Source: an uncultured Clostridia bacterium
GTDB lineage: Bacteria > Bacillota > Clostridia > Oscillospirales > Ruminococcaceae
DNA: 9,181 bases
Direction of reading: 5' to 3'
NCBI GenBank assembly: GCA_937891895.1
Contig: CALATN010000222.1
Span: forward strand, 1-9,181
This document shows, piece by piece, positions 8,001 to 9,181 of the stretch. Numbering within the stretch: the first letter of the stretch is position 1; every line of letters starts with the position of its first letter. The notes beneath the pieces are model-generated. The model was not told where the DNA came from. It was given only the letters and a program-made list of their open reading frames with translations, and searched no databases. The translations under genes were made by a program, and so were the position numbers.

Positions 8001-8606
8001 AGCCTGAGCAGCCTTCTTGTCGAGCATATCTTCAAGATCCTTGTAATCCCAAGCTTCAATCTTCTGGATTTCGTGAGAAGTACGGAAACCATCGAAGAAG
8101 TGGAGAACAGGAACTCTGCCCTTGATTGTGGAAAGGTGAGCAACAGCGCCGAGGTCCATAACTTCCTGAACGTTGGAAGCACAGAGCATAGCGAAACCTG
8201 TCTGACGACATGCGTAAACGTCAGAGTGATCACCGAAGATGTTAAGAGCGTGGGAAGCAACACATCTTGCAGAAACGTGAATTACGCAAGGGAGAAGTTC
8301 ACCGGCGATCTTGTACATGTTAGGGATCATAAGAAGAAGACCCTGAGAAGCTGTGTAAGTAGTTGTAAGAGCACCAGCAGCGAGAGAGCCGTGTACAGTA
8401 CCTGCAGCACCGGCTTCAGACTGCATTTCTGCAACCTTTACAGGCTGACCGAAGATGTTGTTCTGCTTCTTAGCAGCCCACTGGTCAGTAACCTCAGCCA
8501 TAACAGAGGAAGGGGTGATAGGGTAGATAGCAGCAACGTCAGTGAATGGGTAGGAGACCCAAGCAGCAGCGTTGTTACCGTCCATGGTTTTCATTGATCT
8601 TGCCAT
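5043..8606 (-). CDS. nifJ: Pyruvate:ferredoxin (flavodoxin) oxidoreductase, single-chain
   Basis: This enzyme oxidatively decarboxylates pyruvate with CoA to acetyl-CoA, CO2 and reduced ferredoxin, a central cytoplasmic step of anaerobic fermentation that feeds hydrogenase and acetate or butyrate formation. The 1187 residues match the usual fused homodimeric enzyme. The N-terminal domain has YPITPSS at 28-34. An inserted two-cluster ferredoxin domain carries Cys698/701/704/708 and Cys752/755/758/762. The proximal [4Fe-4S] cluster is expected at Cys823/826, Cys851 and Cys1081. The thiamine diphosphate site shows GDGWAYDIG (972-980) and SNTGGQ (1005-1010). All key residues are present. The ATG is supported by AGGAGGA (8616-8622 on the + strand), 9 nt upstream. 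Codon use is very restricted: TTA, CTA and TCA are absent for about 1080 codons, as expected for a highly expressed gene. The symbol por is also used. Confidence 0.98.
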   Translation of the reverse strand: MARSMKTMDGNNAAAWVSYPFTDVAAIYPITPSSVMAEVTDQWAAKKQNNIFGQPVKVAEMQSEAGAAGTVHGSLAAGALTTTYTASQGLLLMIPNMYKIAGELLPCVIHVSARCVASHALNIFGDHSDVYACRQTGFAMLCASNVQEVMDLGAVAHLSTIKGRVPVLHFFDGFRTSHEIQKIEAWDYKDLEDMLDKKAAQAFRNRALNPEHPVLRGTAQNGDIFFQAREACNEFYNKFPAIVEDYMNKVNKKIGTNYKLFNYYGAPDADHVIIAMGSVCDTIEETIDFLNAEGAKLGLIKVRLYRPFCADKLIEAIPDTVKQISVLDRTKEPGALGEPLYLDVVAALKGTKFNDIVIAGGRYGLGSKDTTPDQIKAVYWNASFKEDYKPRFTIGITDDVTNLSLPSEGKLDTAPEGTVACKFWGLGSDGTVGANKNSIKIIGDHTDMYAQAYFAYDSKKSGGVTVSHLRFGKTPIKSTYLVNQADFVACHNQSYIDKYNMVQDIKPGGTFLLNCQWTKDEVANYLPGQVKKYIADNNIKFYIINGVDIAREIGLGNRTSTVLQSAFFKLAKIIPEADAIKYMKEKALASFGKKGEDVVKMNYDAIDAGAKNIVEIEVPDSWKKCKATKMGAGKATGDRKDLVKYVNDILIPVNAQMGDTLPVSTFKNMPDGTFPQGSAAYEKRGIAVDVPAWNNENCIQCNFCAYVCPHAVIRPVAMTDDELAKAPAGTQSKKMTGVPGMNFVMTVSALDCTGCGSCVNVCPGMKGNKALVMKPLEEQLPAQETFAYGLTLPEKPEVAEKFKETTVKGSQFKQPLLEFSGACAGCGETPYAKLVTQLFGDRMFIANATGCSSIWGGSAPSTPYTVNKEGKGPAWANSLFEDNAEYGYGMFLAQNTLRQRAVAKLLDMQKSAKGNMKTAIEGYLSTLNDGNANKAATAELVKALEGSKAEAAADVLALKDYLGKKSMWVFGGDGWAYDIGFSGLDHVIASGEDVNIFVFDTEVYSNTGGQSSKSTPTGAIAQFAAAGKEVKKKDLAGIAMSYGYVYVAHIAMGADMNQCIKAITEAEAYNGPSLIIAYAPCINHGIKAGMSKAMDEEKKAVEAGYWNLFRYNPALKAEGKNPFSLDSKVPAIDEKYKDFLMGEVRYNSLARQNPERAEALFSKAVDNAKDRYDYLTRLVKLYGTEEK

Positions 8607-8615
8607 TTTGGACAG

Positions 8616-8622
8616 TCCTCCT
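8616..8622 (-). promoter_or_regulatory. Strong ribosome binding site of the oxidoreductase gene
   Basis: On the minus strand this reads AGGAGGA, a near-perfect Shine-Dalgarno sequence 9 nt before the ATG. It fixes the start at 8606. Confidence 0.9.
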
Positions 8623-8647
8623 AAAATTACAAATTTGTATGACTTTT

Positions 8648-8677
8648 ATAATAGTACATACGTTGATATTATTTTAA
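8648..8677 (-). promoter_or_regulatory. Possible promoter of the oxidoreductase gene
   Basis: On the minus strand TTAAAA (8672-8677) and TATTAT (8648-8653) are separated by 18 nt, ending about 40 nt before the start codon in AT-rich DNA. The -10 is reasonable but the -35 is poor. A GTATGTAC palindrome fills part of the spacer. The location is plausible but the exact hexamers are uncertain. Confidence 0.35.
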
Positions 8678-8761
8678 CACAAAACTGCGTCGTTGTAAAG
8701 TGGTTTTTTTCTGAAAATGAAGAAAATTCGGGTTGATTTTTGTGGAAAACACGAATAGGTT

Positions 8762-8779
8762 GACAAATTGGAATTTGTC
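8762..8779. promoter_or_regulatory. Operator-like dyad overlapping a TTGACA hexamer
   Basis: GACAAATT and AATTTGTC form perfect 8-bp arms around GG. The left arm overlaps TTGACA (8760-8765), a perfect -35 on the + strand. CAAAAT at 8783-8788, spaced 17 nt, is a mediocre -10 (4 of 6) at the first bases of repeat copy B. If active, transcription would run rightwards through the repeat. No regulator family is recognised for this dyad. Confidence 0.35.
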
Positions 8780-8782
8780 GTG

Positions 8783-8994
8783 CAAAATAATGGGTTTCCA
8801 AAGGGTGTGCGCACCCTTTGGCAGGGTTCTTAGGGACGGAGTCCCTGAGTCGCCCTCCGCAGAGGGCGAAACTTTTGCTTCGCCCGCAGGCGTGCTTTAA
8901 GCGCATCTAAAAGGTGAATTTTGAAGCGACAGCTTCAAAAGAGGAAATTTCTGCAAGAGAGAAATTTCCTAACAGCAACGTAGTTGCTGCTTTC
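8783..8994. repeat. Dispersed multi-hairpin repeat, copy B
   Basis: This copy has the same module order as 2-303: I, 8798-8807/8812-8821; II, 8832-8837/8841-8846; III, 8892-8897/8899-8904 with a T-G pair; IV, 8919-8927/8932-8940; V, 8942-8952/8960-8970; VI, 8973-8979/8983-8989. The stretch between II and III is only about 45 nt, against about 110 nt in the other copy, and has different hairpins. These are 8851-8857/8862-8868, the competing pairing 8864-8870/8879-8885, and 8881-8884/8889-8892. Stems II, V and VI differ in sequence from copy A yet stay fully paired. No gene is supported in this stretch. Confidence 0.85.
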
Positions 8995-9181
8995 GTGTAG
9001 TGATGAAAGTAAAGTACGTTCAAAACGTTCCACTGGAACGTTTTGAAGGAGTCGTTTTAGTGCAATTGCAACAAGGGGAAGCGGTCGTGGTCGCTTCCCC
9101 TCGAAATGCTGTCGCATTTCTCACCCCTTGCTCCGTTAGGAATGATAAGGATTTCGCCGCTTGCGAGCGGCGCCTCAGGGG
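8995..9181. repeat. Continuation of copy B: further hairpins to the window end
   Basis: Beyond the part shared with copy A the stem-loops continue. They include 9019-9031/9035-9047 (13 bp, perfect, ACT loop), the palindrome TGCAATTGCA (9061-9070) and 9074-9083/9092-9101 (10 bp). After these come 9103-9109/9114-9120 (7 bp) and 9155-9161/9166-9172 (7 bp, TGCG loop). CAAGGGG (9072-9078) could instead pair at distance with CCCCTTG (9124-9130). The array is cut by the window edge. An open frame runs from ATG 9003 to the edge but has no ribosome binding site and is made of the hairpin arms, so it is not called as a gene. Confidence 0.65.

Noticed and set aside
5355..8597. 1080-residue open frame on the + strand
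   Set aside because: It is the codon-aligned antisense of the pyruvate oxidoreductase gene, has no domain pattern, and is explained by codon bias.
8741..8749. DnaA-box-like TGTGGAAAA
   Set aside because: It is a single site with one mismatch in AT-rich DNA and no cluster, so it does not support an origin.
8646..8906. 86-residue minus-strand frame upstream of the oxidoreductase gene
   Set aside because: It spans the promoter region and hairpin modules I and II, with low-complexity content and no ribosome binding site.
8935..9117. 60-residue minus-strand frame at the right end
   Set aside because: It is composed of hairpin arms of the repeat with no ribosome binding site.
9003..9181. Open + strand frame from ATG 9003 to the window edge
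   Set aside because: There is no Shine-Dalgarno sequence, and the sequence is almost entirely palindromic arms. It could be revisited if the frame continues for long beyond the window.

Overview
The window looks like a chromosomal segment from an obligately anaerobic Firmicute, most likely a gut or rumen Clostridia of the Ruminococcus/Oscillospiraceae type. This rests on a full-length single-chain pyruvate:ferredoxin oxidoreductase, a BspA-type leucine-rich-repeat lipoprotein typical of gut Firmicutes, strong AGGAGG-type ribosome binding sites, moderate GC and AT-rich intergenic DNA. The taxon is inferred from gene content and style, not from a marker match.

Layout. Positions 1-303 hold a dense array of hairpins, copy A of a dispersed repeat. 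It is followed by two tightly linked + strand genes: a lipoprotein with nine 23-residue leucine-rich repeats (354-1403) and, 3 nt later, a small two-helix membrane protein of the YcxB-like kind (1407-2099). After a 111-nt gap with a G-free, C-rich tract comes gyrA (2211-4772, probable TTG start). Its quinolone-determining residues are the susceptible type. gyrA converges on the large minus-strand pyruvate:ferredoxin oxidoreductase gene (8606 down to 5043). The 270-nt gap between them carries four strong hairpins, two of which are good bidirectional intrinsic terminators. Upstream of the oxidoreductase is its AT-rich promoter region, and from 8783 to the window end lies copy B of the hairpin repeat, which runs on into further hairpins.

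How it fits together. gyrA (DNA supercoiling) and the oxidoreductase (pyruvate to acetyl-CoA plus reduced ferredoxin) are housekeeping genes and are separate transcription units. The lipoprotein and YcxB-like genes look like a two-gene surface/membrane unit of unknown purpose.

The most interesting signal is the repeat. The two copies lie about 8.8 kb apart in the same orientation and share a 39-nt identical block and a second 31-nt block with one mismatch. They also share the same order of stem-loops. In three of these stem-loops both sides of the stem changed together between copies, giving four double compensatory substitutions plus one G-U/G-C exchange. That pattern indicates selection for base pairing, as in a structured RNA or a hairpin-based mobile repeat. 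I do not recognise the family.
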